DNA of 64,000 bases from Lachnospiraceae bacterium (lineage in GTDB: Bacteria; Bacillota; Clostridia; Lachnospirales; Lachnospiraceae): the NCBI GenBank assembly GCA_028689655.1, contig JAQVCT010000010.1:1-64000 (forward strand), in the 5' to 3' direction. The notes under the pieces are model-generated. The model ran no database searches. It was given only the letters and a program-made list of their open reading frames with translations, and was not told the DNA's origin. The position numbers and the translations under genes were made by a program. Positions 1 to 6,947 of the stretch are shown piece after piece (the stretch's first letter is position 1; each line of letters starts with the position of its first letter).

Positions 1-132
1 GCAACTGTTATGGATCAGGCAAGAGCTAGAAAAGTTATTGTATACAAATACAAGAGAAAAACTGGCTATCACAAAAAGAATGGTCATAGACAAGCATACA
101 CAGAAGTTAAAATTGACAAAATTAATGGTTAA
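1..132 (+). CDS. rplU: 50S ribosomal protein L21 (3' part only)
   Basis: The window opens inside this gene; 43 C-terminal codons remain, ending in a TAA at 130-132. The visible peptide ([21 protein letters not shown] then [22 protein letters not shown]) has the basic 23S-binding tail of bacterial L21, with the typical YKRKxGYxKKxGHRQ stretch. It is the first gene of the rplU-prp-rpmA operon, and L27 and Prp follow in the usual order. The start and promoter, where an L21-type leader would be expected, lie outside the window. The identification rests on the C-terminus and the gene order together. Confidence 0.96.
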   Translation, partial: ATVMDQARARKVIVYKYKRKTGYHKKNGHRQAYTEVKIDKING

Positions 133-367
133 TTTGTTCCGATTACGACAGTAATCGAGAACACGAAGTCACACTAGTGACGTAGGTTAACTTGTTCCGA
201 TTATGAAATAATCGAGAACACGGAGTCACGCTAGTGACGTAGGTTAACTTGTTCCGATTATGAAATAATCGAGAACACGGAGTCACGCTAGTGACGTAGG
301 TTAACTTGTTCCGATTATGAAATAATCGAGAACACGGAGTCACGCTAGTGACGTAGGTTAATGTCAT
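133..367 (+). repeat. Four tandem 57-bp units, each with two hairpins, between rplU and prp
   Basis: Units begin with TTGTTCCGATTA at about 134, 192, 249 and 306, so the first is 58 bp and the others 57 bp. Each holds two inverted repeats. Hairpin one is CGATTAT-GAA-ATAATCG in units 2-4 and CGATTAC-GACA-GTAATCG in unit 1, so one base pair changes on both arms. Hairpin two is GTCAC-GCTA-GTGAC (loop ACTA in unit 1). The array directly follows the rplU stop and ends about 20 bases before prp, so it would be transcribed within the ribosomal-protein operon. The reverse strand is open through the array only because 57 is a multiple of three. Confidence 0.93.
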
Positions 368-385
368 ATATGACGCAGGTATGTT

Positions 386-715
386 ATGATCACAATAACT
401 GTTTTAAGAGATAAATCAGGAAACTATACTGGTTTTCATACATTTGGACATGCAGAATTTGCTGATTCCGGTGAAGATATTATATGCGCAGCGGTTTCCA
501 TGCTGGTCATTAATACCATCAATTCCATGGAAGTGTTACTCCAGGAGCCTTTTGAATGTAATTCGGAGGATGAGAATGGATTTATCCATTTTCGATTTAA
601 GGAACTTCCCGGTAAGGACGCAGTGCTTTTGATGGATTCCATGATTCTTGGTTTGCAGGAAGTACAAAAACAATATGGTAAGAAATATATTTTACTTAAA
701 TTCGAGGAGGTGTAA
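386..715 (+). CDS. prp: Ribosomal-processing cysteine protease Prp
   Basis: This 109-residue protein matches the YsxB/Prp family in length and motif. His22 (FGHAEFA) and Cys34 (DIICAAVS) are the catalytic pair known from the Staphylococcus aureus enzyme. Prp removes a short N-terminal extension from ribosomal protein L27 in Firmicutes and some other phyla. Its substrate gene rpmA starts 3 bases after the prp stop codon, and L27 here carries the matching extension. An ATG at 386 follows a weak AGGTATG ribosome site. The only oddity is the 57-bp repeat array separating it from rplU, which could tune its expression relative to L21 and L27. Confidence 0.95.
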   Translation: MITITVLRDKSGNYTGFHTFGHAEFADSGEDIICAAVSMLVINTINSMEVLLQEPFECNSEDENGFIHFRFKELPGKDAVLLMDSMILGLQEVQKQYGKKYILLKFEEV

Positions 716-718
716 ACC

Positions 719-1003
719 ATGTTAAATATGAACCTTCAATTTTTCGCTCATAAAAAAGGAGTTGGTTCTACTAAGAACGGTAGAGATTCTGAATCTAAGA
801 GATTAGGTGCGAAAAGAGCTGACGGACAATTCGTAAAAGCTGGAAATATTTTATACAGACAACGTGGAACAAAGATTCACCCTGGGATCAATGTTGGTCG
901 TGGTGGAGATGATACTTTATTCGCTTTAGTTGACGGTGTATTAAAATTCGAAAGAAAAGGAAGAGATAAGAAACAAGCTTCCGTTTATCCAGTAGAGAAA
1001 TAA
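719..1003 (+). CDS. rpmA: 50S ribosomal protein L27 with Prp-cleaved leader
   Basis: This 94-residue L27 has the Firmicute N-terminal extension ending [12 protein letters not shown]. Prp is known to cut between FF and A, exposing the residues that reach the peptidyl-transferase centre. The conserved [15 protein letters not shown] and [26 protein letters not shown] blocks are intact. A strong GAGGTG ribosome site lies inside the end of prp. A terminator follows at 1021-1053, which closes the operon. Confidence 0.97.
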   Translation: MLNMNLQFFAHKKGVGSTKNGRDSESKRLGAKRADGQFVKAGNILYRQRGTKIHPGINVGRGGDDTLFALVDGVLKFERKGRDKKQASVYPVEK

Positions 1004-1020
1004 TTACGTAACTTTAAGTT

Positions 1021-1053
1021 GGACTTCAAACAAACCTGTTTGAAGTCCTTTTT
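1021..1053 (+). terminator. Rho-independent terminator after rpmA
   Basis: A perfect 12-bp stem (GGACTTCAAACA / TGTTTGAAGTCC) with loop AACC is followed by TTTTT. It separates the L21-Prp-L27 operon from obg, which starts 24 bases later. Confidence 0.93.
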
Positions 1054-1076
1054 AGCTACAACAAAGGAGTATTAAA

Positions 1077-2363
1077 ATGTTTGCAGATAGAGCTAATATA
1101 TATGTTAGAAGTGGTAAAGGCGGAGATGGTCATGTTTCCTTTCGCCGTGAAAAATATGTACCCAATGGTGGTCCTGACGGCGGAGATGGCGGACGTGGCG
1201 GCGATGTGATCTTTGTGGTAGACGAAGGTCTGAATACGTTATCCGATTTTAGACATGTTCGCAAATATAAGGCTCAGGACGGCGAACCGGGCAGTAAGAA
1301 AAATTGCCGTGGAAAAGATGGCGAAGATATCATCTTAAAAGTACCGGAAGGTACTGTGATCAAGGAAGAAGAGTCTGGCAAAGTCATCGCTGATATGTCC
1401 GGTGAGAACAAACGCTATGTATTATTGATTGGCGGTCGTGGTGGTAAGGGCAATCAGCATTATGCCACACCTACCATGCAGGCACCGAAATATGCCCAGC
1501 CCGGACAACCAGCGAGAGAATTGAACCTTTTATTAGAGTTAAAAGTTATCGCAGATGTGGGACTGGTAGGTTTTCCAAATGTGGGTAAATCTACTTTATT
1601 ATCCAGAGTTACCAATGCCACACCAAAGATTGCAAATTATCATTTTACCACATTGAATCCAAACCTTGGAGTGGTGGATCTGGAGGGTGGTAAAGGATTT
1701 GTCATCGCTGATATTCCCGGTCTCATCGAAGGTGCATCGGAGGGTATCGGTCTTGGTCATGAATTTTTACGTCATATCGAACGTACCAAAGTGATCATCC
1801 ATATTGTGGATGCCGCTTCCACCGAGGGACGTGACCCCATTGAGGACATCTATGCCATCAATAAAGAGTTGGAGGCATATAACGTCGACATTTCTAAAAA
1901 GCCACAGGTGATCGCAGCCAATAAAATAGATGCCATTTACGAAGGAGATGAAGATCCTGTAGCTAAGATCCGCGCAGAATTCCAGCCAAAAGGAATTAAA
2001 GTATTTGCAATCTCTGCTGTGAGTGGAAAAGGACTGAAAGAACTGTTATACTATATAAGTGATCAGTTGGAAGCACTTCACGAAGCACCCACTGTTTTTG
2101 AACAGGAATTTTTCCCTGAGTTCGAAGGCACTTCCGATGAACCTTATACCGTGGAATATGATGCTGAAAATAATGAATATGTGGTAGAAGGGCCCAGAAT
2201 CGACAGAATGCTGGGATATACCAATCTGGAATCCGAAAAAGGATTTACCTTCTTCCAGAAGTTCATGCGTGAAAATGGAATCCTGGAGCAGTTGGAAGCA
2301 TTGAATATTCACGAGGGTGACACGGTTCGTATGTACAATTTAAAATTTGATTACTATAAATAA
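1077..2363 (+). CDS. obg: GTPase Obg/CgtA
   Basis: This 428-residue protein has the three Obg parts. A glycine-rich N-terminal Obg fold spans about residues 1-158 (GGDGGRGGDV, GGRGGKGN). The G domain has G1 GFPNVGKST, G3 DIPGLIEGAS and G4 NKID. A C-terminal OCT domain covers about 345-428. Obg is an essential GTPase in 50S subunit maturation and stress signalling. The start ATG has an AAAGGAG site 7-8 bases upstream. Downstream a MITE-like element abuts the stop codon, and then yhbY continues the ribosome-maturation theme. Confidence 0.98.
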   Translation: MFADRANIYVRSGKGGDGHVSFRREKYVPNGGPDGGDGGRGGDVIFVVDEGLNTLSDFRHVRKYKAQDGEPGSKKNCRGKDGEDIILKVPEGTVIKEEESGKVIADMSGENKRYVLLIGGRGGKGNQHYATPTMQAPKYAQPGQPARELNLLLELKVIADVGLVGFPNVGKSTLLSRVTNATPKIANYHFTTLNPNLGVVDLEGGKGFVIADIPGLIEGASEGIGLGHEFLRHIERTKVIIHIVDAASTEGRDPIEDIYAINKELEAYNVDISKKPQVIAANKIDAIYEGDEDPVAKIRAEFQPKGIKVFAISAVSGKGLKELLYYISDQLEALHEAPTVFEQEFFPEFEGTSDEPYTVEYDAENNEYVVEGPRIDRMLGYTNLESEKGFTFFQKFMRENGILEQLEALNIHEGDTVRMYNLKFDYYK

Positions 2364-2365
2364 AA

Positions 2366-2520
2366 TGTAACTATTCAGAGCCAAGCAAATTCATAAAAAT
2401 ATGTGAATCATGCTTGCATGAGTGAGTTGATTTTTGTAAGTTTATTTGGCGAAGTAACCACATAAGCAAAAGGAAAGCTTCGAAGAAGCGATTTTGCCCA
2501 TGGGGTTCTGAATAGTTACA
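2366..2520. mobile_element. MITE-like element (155 bp) at the obg stop codon
   Basis: The ends are inverted repeats: TGTAACTATTCAGAGCC on the left, and on the right a sequence whose reverse complement is TGTAACTATTCAGAACC, so 16 of 17 bases match. The element is flanked by ATAAAA on both sides (2360-2365 and 2521-2526), consistent with a 6-bp target duplication that includes the obg TAA. There is no meaningful ORF. Internal hairpins include CATGC-TT-GCATG and GCTTC-GAA-GAAGC. Short length, terminal inverted repeats, a possible duplication and no coding capacity fit a non-autonomous element. The flank is AT-rich, so the duplication is suggestive only. Confidence 0.78.
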
Positions 2521-2565
2521 ATAAAATAACCAAAAACAAGGATAAAAAAAGAAGAATGGAGTATT

Positions 2566-2856
2566 ATGACAAGTAAACAACGTGCTTATTTAAAAGGTCT
2601 CGCTATGAATATTGAGCCTATTTTTCAAGTTGGAAAATCAAGTTTAACACCTGAAGTGACAGAAGCTGTTTTGGAATCCTTCAATACAAGAGAGCTCATC
2701 AAAATATCAGTTCTCAAAAACTGTATCGATGATCCAAAAGAAATCGCCACTATCATGGCAGAGAGAACACATTCCCAGGTAGTACAGGTCATCGGAAAGA
2801 AGATCGTACTGTACAAGGAGAATAAAGATCACAAAAAAATTCAATTACCTTTATAA
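2566..2856 (+). CDS. yhbY: YhbY family (CRM domain) RNA-binding protein
   Basis: This 96-residue protein is almost entirely one CRS1-YhbY (CRM) domain: MTSKQRAYLKGLAMNIEPIFQVGKSSLT, then RELIKISVLKNC and the VQVIGKKIVLYK C-terminus. Family members associate with pre-50S ribosomes. It lies between obg and nadD, and rsfS follows further on, a common Clostridia arrangement. A GAATGGAG site precedes the ATG. The MITE inserted upstream may have separated it from obg or altered read-through. Confidence 0.94.
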   Translation: MTSKQRAYLKGLAMNIEPIFQVGKSSLTPEVTEAVLESFNTRELIKISVLKNCIDDPKEIATIMAERTHSQVVQVIGKKIVLYKENKDHKKIQLPL

Positions 2857-2888
2857 TAATCTGAGACAGATCAAGGAGTTGATACTAC

Positions 2889-3494
2889 ATGGATCGAAAA
2901 AAGATTGGCATTATGGGTGGGACTTTTGATCCCATTCATATCGGTCATTTATTAATGGCCAACGCGGCAAGAGAATATTTTCGGTTAGATGAGATTCTAT
3001 TTATACCCAGTGGGAATCCTTATTTTAAGGAACATATCACCGACAAACAGCGACGATACGAGATGGTCTCATTGGCGATAGAAGACAACAAAAGCTTTAC
3101 CATATCAGATATCGAGATCAATCGCCCGGGAAATACCTATTCCTACGAGACTCTGGAGGAACTAACAAGGGAGCATCCGGAGAACCGTTATTATTTTATC
3201 GTGGGGGCTGATTCTGTCTTTTATATGGAGCAGTGGAAAAATATAGAGCAATTATTTCATTGCTGTACCATTGCCGTGGCAGTTCGCGATGGGTACAGTG
3301 TGGATGAATTAAAAGTATATATGAATAAGCTGATGACTACGTATCCGAACTGCAGGATCGAGCTATTCAATACGTCACGTTTTGATATTTCCTCCACAGA
3401 GATCCGGGACCATATTGCAACGGGACATTCGGTACAGTATCTGGTTCCCGATAAGGTATTGTCCTATATTAATGAAAATCATATTTACAGATAA
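2889..3494 (+). CDS. nadD: Nicotinate-nucleotide adenylyltransferase
   Basis: NadD transfers AMP from ATP to nicotinate mononucleotide in NAD synthesis. The 201-residue product begins with the nucleotidyltransferase signature GIMGGTFDPIHIGHL, contains FIVGADSV and ends with the SSTEIRD motif near residue 168 (ISxTxxR). Length is normal for the family. A CAAGGAG site lies upstream of the ATG. It sits in the usual yhbY-nadD-yqeK-rsfS order. Confidence 0.97.
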   Translation: MDRKKIGIMGGTFDPIHIGHLLMANAAREYFRLDEILFIPSGNPYFKEHITDKQRRYEMVSLAIEDNKSFTISDIEINRPGNTYSYETLEELTREHPENRYYFIVGADSVFYMEQWKNIEQLFHCCTIAVAVRDGYSVDELKVYMNKLMTTYPNCRIELFNTSRFDISSTEIRDHIATGHSVQYLVPDKVLSYINENHIYR

Positions 3495-3521
3495 ATTGAA
3501 TGACTTAATGGAGCAGGGCAA

Positions 3522-4130
3522 ATGAATGATAAATTAAATAATTCAAAAAAAATACGAAAAGTACTGGAAAAATCTCAAGATGAGAAACGATATGAACACA
3601 CATTAGGTGTGGCATACACGGCGGCTTCCCTTGCCATGAGATATGAAGCTGACGTGAAAAAGGCTGAAATTGCCGGACTTTTACATGATTGTGCAAAGTG
3701 TATTGATAATGAAAAAAAGCTTTCCATGTGTCAGAAATATAATATTAATGTCAATGAATTTGAGCGGAGAAATCCATTTCTGCTCCATGCAAAGCTGGGC
3801 AGTTTCCTGGCAATGAAAAAATTTAATATCACAGACAAGGACATTATCAATGCGATTCTGAATCACACCACAGGGCGTCCAGAGATGTCTCTCTTAGAGA
3901 AGATCATATATGTGGCGGATTATATAGAGCCGAACCGCATGCAGGCACCTAATTTACGTGAGATTCGCAGATTAGCCTTCCTTGATCTGGATCAGGCTGT
4001 AATAAAAATATTGGGAGACACCCTCCAGTATCTGGATACAGTCAACAGCGACATCGATCCCATGACCAAAAAGACTTATGACTATTACAATCGTTTATTA
4101 AATAATCAAACAGAACAGGAGCATTCGTAG
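3522..4130 (+). CDS. yqeK: YqeK family HD-domain hydrolase (Ap4A hydrolase type)
   Basis: This 202-residue HD protein has the metal-binding pattern HTLGVAYTAASLA then AGLLHDCAKC (His-Asp pair) and ILNHTTGRP, followed by YVADYIEPNR. The YqeK family is described as a symmetrical diadenosine tetraphosphate hydrolase in Firmicutes. The ATG at 3522 follows GGAGCAGGG. The stop codon is directly followed by the rsfS ATG, so the two are likely translationally coupled. Confidence 0.93.
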   Translation: MNDKLNNSKKIRKVLEKSQDEKRYEHTLGVAYTAASLAMRYEADVKKAEIAGLLHDCAKCIDNEKKLSMCQKYNINVNEFERRNPFLLHAKLGSFLAMKKFNITDKDIINAILNHTTGRPEMSLLEKIIYVADYIEPNRMQAPNLREIRRLAFLDLDQAVIKILGDTLQYLDTVNSDIDPMTKKTYDYYNRLLNNQTEQEHS

Positions 4131-4481
4131 ATGGATCACTCAAAAGAAATGGTAAAACTTGCAATTCATGCATTGGAAGATAAAAAGGCAATGGATATTC
4201 GTGTCATAGATATCAGAGAAGTATCTGTTATCGCAGATTACTTTATCGTCGCCAACGGTACCAACCACAACCAGGTACAGGCGTTGGTAGACAACGTAGA
4301 CGAGACTTTGGGACGCGCAGGGTATCAGTGTCGGGTAGAAGGCTACGACAGCGCAAATTGGACGCTGATGGACTACAAAGATATCGTAGTACATGTATTT
4401 GACCAGGAGAACAGATTGTTCTATGATTTGGAACGAATCTGGAGAGATGGTAAGAGAGTAGATATCGAAGATTTAAAATAG
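4131..4481 (+). CDS. rsfS: Ribosome silencing factor RsfS
   Basis: This 116-residue protein has the RsfS/Iojap fold signatures: DIRxxSVIADYFIVANGTNHNQVQAL, GYDSANWTLMDYKDIVVHVF and FYDLERIW. RsfS binds L14 and blocks subunit joining in starvation. The ATG immediately follows the yqeK stop, with AGGAG nine bases upstream. A strong terminator at 4571-4625 ends the operon. Confidence 0.97.
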   Translation: MDHSKEMVKLAIHALEDKKAMDIRVIDIREVSVIADYFIVANGTNHNQVQALVDNVDETLGRAGYQCRVEGYDSANWTLMDYKDIVVHVFDQENRLFYDLERIWRDGKRVDIEDLK

Positions 4482-4570
4482 AATTGAACTGAAAATAAGA
4501 TGAAAAATAAAGGTAAGACAGAGATGTCATATTTCTCTATCAATTTCCAGTAAGATTAAATCTCAAAATA

Positions 4571-4625
4571 AAAAAGGAAAATTGTTTCGCGACCTGATAT
4601 GGTTTAAAGCAGTTTTCCTTTTTTT
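4571..4625 (+). terminator. Terminator after rsfS
   Basis: AAAAAGGAAAATTG at 4571-4584 pairs with CAGTTTTCCTTTTT at 4610 onward over 14 bp (one G-T pair), followed by further T residues. It ends the obg-yhbY-nadD-yqeK-rsfS transcript. A hydrophobic 77-codon frame that begins inside this hairpin has no ribosome site and is not annotated. Confidence 0.82.
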
Positions 4626-4663
4626 GTTTTTAACAGTATTTATTTTTCTTATTCTTTTTTATG

Positions 4664-4795
4664 TTCTTTATCTTATTATTTCTTTACTTACTCTTTATTT
4701 TGTCTGTTTTTATCCTGTTATTTCTTTACTTACTTTTTATTCTATCTGTTCTTATCCTGTTACTTCTTTATTTAATCTTAATTTCTTCCTTCATT
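4664..4795. repeat. Imperfect 42-bp tandem repeat, T-rich
   Basis: The core TCTTTACTTA/TCTTTATTTA recurs at 4681, 4723 and 4765, exactly 42 bp apart, with TTATCCTG and TCTGTT elements repeated alongside. It fills the convergent gap between rsfS and lexA (4482-4821), which holds no convincing gene. The strand is strongly pyrimidine-rich. On the lexA strand it reads as an A/G-rich 3' untranslated stretch. Confidence 0.75.
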
Positions 4796-4821
4796 ACCCA
4801 ATTTCATTTTCCTAAATGGAA

Positions 4822-5439
4822 CTAGCTGCATAAACGGAAAACACCAAATACTTTGCCCAGAATCTCCACGTGATCTACAATGATGGGGTCCATGGTATCA
4901 TTTTCCGGCTGCAGGCGATAATGACCATTTTCCTTATAAAATGTCTTCACAGTAGCAGAGTCATCAATCAGAGCTACCACCATATCGCCATTGTGGGCTG
5001 TACTGCATGACTCCACGAAGATCTGATCTCCATTGAAAATACCGGCATTGATCATACTTTCACCTTTTACCTTCAGGATAAAGACATCACCGTTTGGTAC
5101 ATACTCGGTGGGCAGTGGAAAATAGCCTTCGATATTCTCCTGTGCCAGGATCGGCTGACCGGCCGCGACCTGACCCACAATGGGAATACTTGCCATTTCA
5201 TGTCGTACCATCTGAAAACTATCATCCACGATTTCAATGGCACGTGGTTTCGTGGGATCACGTCTAATATATCCATTTTTTTCCAATGTCTCTAAATGGG
5301 AATGAACAGATGAGGTGGATTTCAAATGAACCGCTTCACATATTTCACGAACAGCAGGCGGATACCCTCTTTTTAATATTTCATCTTTTATATATTCCAA
5401 TATTTCAAGTTGTTTCGCACTTATTTTACCCTGAGCCAT
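4822..5439 (-). CDS. lexA: SOS repressor LexA
   Basis: This 205-residue LexA has an N-terminal winged helix-turn-helix (about 1-70, [23 protein letters not shown]). The C-terminal S24 self-cleaving domain has scissile bond Ala93-Gly94 (VAAGQP), nucleophile Ser128 (GESMINAG) and Lys165 (ATVKTFY). RecA filaments trigger self-cleavage, which derepresses SOS genes. GGAGG lies 7-8 bases before the ATG. It is divergent from a YneA-like gene, as in Bacillus. The shared upstream region carries SOS boxes, including one at 5598-5611 that may serve autoregulation. Confidence 0.97.
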   Translation of the reverse strand: MAQGKISAKQLEILEYIKDEILKRGYPPAVREICEAVHLKSTSSVHSHLETLEKNGYIRRDPTKPRAIEIVDDSFQMVRHEMASIPIVGQVAAGQPILAQENIEGYFPLPTEYVPNGDVFILKVKGESMINAGIFNGDQIFVESCSTAHNGDMVVALIDDSATVKTFYKENGHYRLQPENDTMDPIIVDHVEILGKVFGVFRLCS

Positions 5440-5597
5440 AGCGTTACCTCCAATTATTATTTTATCACAATTTTATAGGATTCCTGATCTTCATAAAAAT
5501 GACTTAAATGACTTTAATCCTTTTCACTTAAACAGAACAATTCAAATGCTTTATAAGTAGTTTATCATACAGGATTACGAAAAGCAAACATATATTC

Positions 5598-5611
5598 CAA
5601 ATATTTGTTCG
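5598..5611. promoter_or_regulatory. Candidate SOS box, lexA side
   Basis: CAAATATTTGTTCG matches the Firmicute LexA consensus CGAAC-N4-GTTCG at 8 of 10 fixed positions. It lies about 160 bases upstream of the lexA start, on the lexA side of the divergent promoter. It is weaker than the boxes at 5638 and 5669. Confidence 0.5.
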
Positions 5612-5629
5612 ATTTTTTTATAAAATCTA

Positions 5630-5658
5630 TTGACTTTCGAATACATGTTCGCTATAAT
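5630..5658 (+). promoter_or_regulatory. Sigma-A promoter of the YneA-like gene with SOS box in its spacer
   Basis: TTGACT (5630-5635) and TATAAT (5653-5658) are separated by exactly 17 bp. The SOS box CGAATACATGTTCG (5638-5651), 9 of 10 consensus positions, fills the spacer, so bound LexA would block polymerase directly. A second box follows at 5669-5682. Transcription would start near 5665 and leave an untranslated leader of roughly 170 bases before the ATG at 5837. Confidence 0.88.
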
Positions 5659-5668
5659 GGCAAGCATA

Positions 5669-5682
5669 AGAACAGTTGTTCG
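5669..5682. promoter_or_regulatory. Second SOS box, near the transcription start
   Basis: AGAACAGTTGTTCG matches CGAAC-N4-GTTCG except at the first base. It is 31 bp centre to centre from the box at 5638, about three helical turns, so two LexA dimers could bind on the same DNA face. A half site (ATGTTCG) follows at about 5689-5695. Confidence 0.75.
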
Positions 5683-5836
5683 TATCATATGTTCGCATCT
5701 ATCATATGACATAAATTCATGATAAGCATGATACAACTTATGAGCTCATGATAAAAATGTCTTTCTCGTCTTTCGGAGAAAGTTCGTTGAGGAGAGCAGT
5801 ATCTACTATTTCGAACAGGTTAATGGAGGTTTGAGT

Positions 5837-6199
5837 ATGAAGAGTAAGGGTGATTTAAGAATTCACAGAAATCATATAAAGAGACAGAGGGAGTTAAGAA
5901 ATCATGTTCTATTATTTATTGGAACATTTCTAATGATTTCAGTGTTGACGATAACCTTCGGCAGCTTCTTATCAAAAGCCAAGGACGCCAACAGTGAGAT
6001 ACCATCCTATAAATATTTCAAAAGCATTGTCATAGAGCAGGGAGACAGTTTGTGTTCCATCGCAGAAGCAAATGTGAATTCTGCCCAGGAGATTGATTCC
6101 TATGTGAGTGAAGTCATGCACATCAATTCTTTGGATGACACCGAGATTCATGCAGGACAATTTATCATTGTCCCCTATTATTCCACAGAATTTAAATAA
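5837..6199 (+). CDS. YneA-like LysM protein, SOS-induced division inhibitor candidate
   Basis: The 120-residue product has a basic N-terminus, one membrane segment (about residues 25-43, VLLFIGTFLMISVLTITFG) and an extracytoplasmic LysM-like domain (YFKSIVIEQGDSLCSIAE to IHAGQFIIVPYY). Size, topology and position divergent from lexA match YneA, which delays division after DNA damage in Bacillus. The SOS box inside its promoter supports the role. A TTG at 5831 would extend the frame by two codons, but GGAGG at 5825-5829 is only one base from it, so ATG 5837 is preferred. Function is inferred from synteny and architecture because YneA sequences diverge strongly. Confidence 0.82.
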   Translation: MKSKGDLRIHRNHIKRQRELRNHVLLFIGTFLMISVLTITFGSFLSKAKDANSEIPSYKYFKSIVIEQGDSLCSIAEANVNSAQEIDSYVSEVMHINSLDDTEIHAGQFIIVPYYSTEFK

Positions 6200-6276
6200 A
6201 ACCGGTCTGTAACTTTGTTAATTTTTTAGCAGTATGTATAAAATTTGATACATCATTGATTTCAATTTATATCTTA

Positions 6277-6306
6277 TTGACGAGTGAAACATGTGCATAA
6301 TATAAT
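6277..6306 (+). promoter_or_regulatory. Promoter of the gene at 6397
   Basis: TTGACG (6277-6282) and TATAAT (6301-6306) have an 18-bp spacer. They lie about 90 bases before the ATG at 6397. Confidence 0.7.
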
Positions 6307-6396
6307 AGTAGATATTAACTTGCAAAAAATAAGTCGCTATTTTCAAGATTTATCGTGCATATTTATTTTAGATAAGATTTCAAGGAGGATTAATTG

Positions 6397-6798
6397 ATGC
6401 AGAGACAAGAGGGCTGCTTTAGAGTTTGGACGGATGACAGTGGACGTAAGATCGTATATTCAGAAGGAACCGGTGTTGCAAAGGCACATGAAGTAGAATG
6501 GTTATATAATACTATTTGTGATATAACAAACGATTGGCATGATCATGATTGGGCTTATATTGCTTATATTGAGAAGTTACAGCAAGTCAGCCCTAAGGGC
6601 AGTAGCAGATATATTCGTTTACATGAGGAATTAGCTGCACATAACTGTAAATACATCGCTTACATTGAAGGTAATTCCTATGAGGTATCCGTACAGGCTG
6701 CACGTCATAAGGAAGCATCCAACACCCCTACTACCACGAATAAATATTTCACAACCGTGGATGAAGCGTTGGAGTGGTTGAGCGGATTAGGGTTCTAG
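6397..6798 (+). CDS. Conserved hypothetical protein, possible SpoIIAA/STAS-like fold
   Basis: This 133-residue soluble protein has no signal or membrane segment and I do not recognise it with certainty. The order of strands, AYIAYIEKLQ then KYIAYIEGNSYEVSVQA, ending in TVDEALEWLSGLGF resembles short SpoIIAA/STAS-like proteins, where a DEALxWL helix closes the domain. ATG 6397 follows GGAGG with 8 bases between, better than a TTG at 6394. It has its own promoter and terminator, so it is a single-gene unit. Function unknown. Confidence 0.8.
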   Translation: MQRQEGCFRVWTDDSGRKIVYSEGTGVAKAHEVEWLYNTICDITNDWHDHDWAYIAYIEKLQQVSPKGSSRYIRLHEELAAHNCKYIAYIEGNSYEVSVQAARHKEASNTPTTTNKYFTTVDEALEWLSGLGF

Positions 6799-6842
6799 AT
6801 TATTTATAATTTAACAGAATTTGTGATATGTTTTTTATTATT

Positions 6843-6875
6843 AACCACAGGAGTACTTATTTTCCTGTGGTTTTT
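6843..6875 (+). terminator. Terminator between 6397 gene and AraC gene
   Basis: AACCACAGGA and TCCTGTGGTT form a 10-bp stem with a 10-base loop, followed by TTT and then AT-rich sequence. Confidence 0.88.
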
Positions 6876-6947
6876 ATATGATATAATGCAATGAATAAAT
6901 AGGTATGGACATGATTGGGAACAGATTGGGCTAAAGGGCAGAAGTGT

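Noticed and set aside
143-367. Minus-strand frame of 74 codons with a 19-residue repeat
   Set aside because: It exists only because the 57-bp DNA repeat is a multiple of three; no ribosome site and opposite to the operon.
133-367. CRISPR array
   Set aside because: Repeats are contiguous 57-bp units with no unique spacers, and no cas genes are present in the window.
4582-4815. Hydrophobic 77-codon frame with 14-residue repeats
   Set aside because: Starts with TTG inside the rsfS terminator, no ribosome site, and is a by-product of a T-rich 42-bp repeat.
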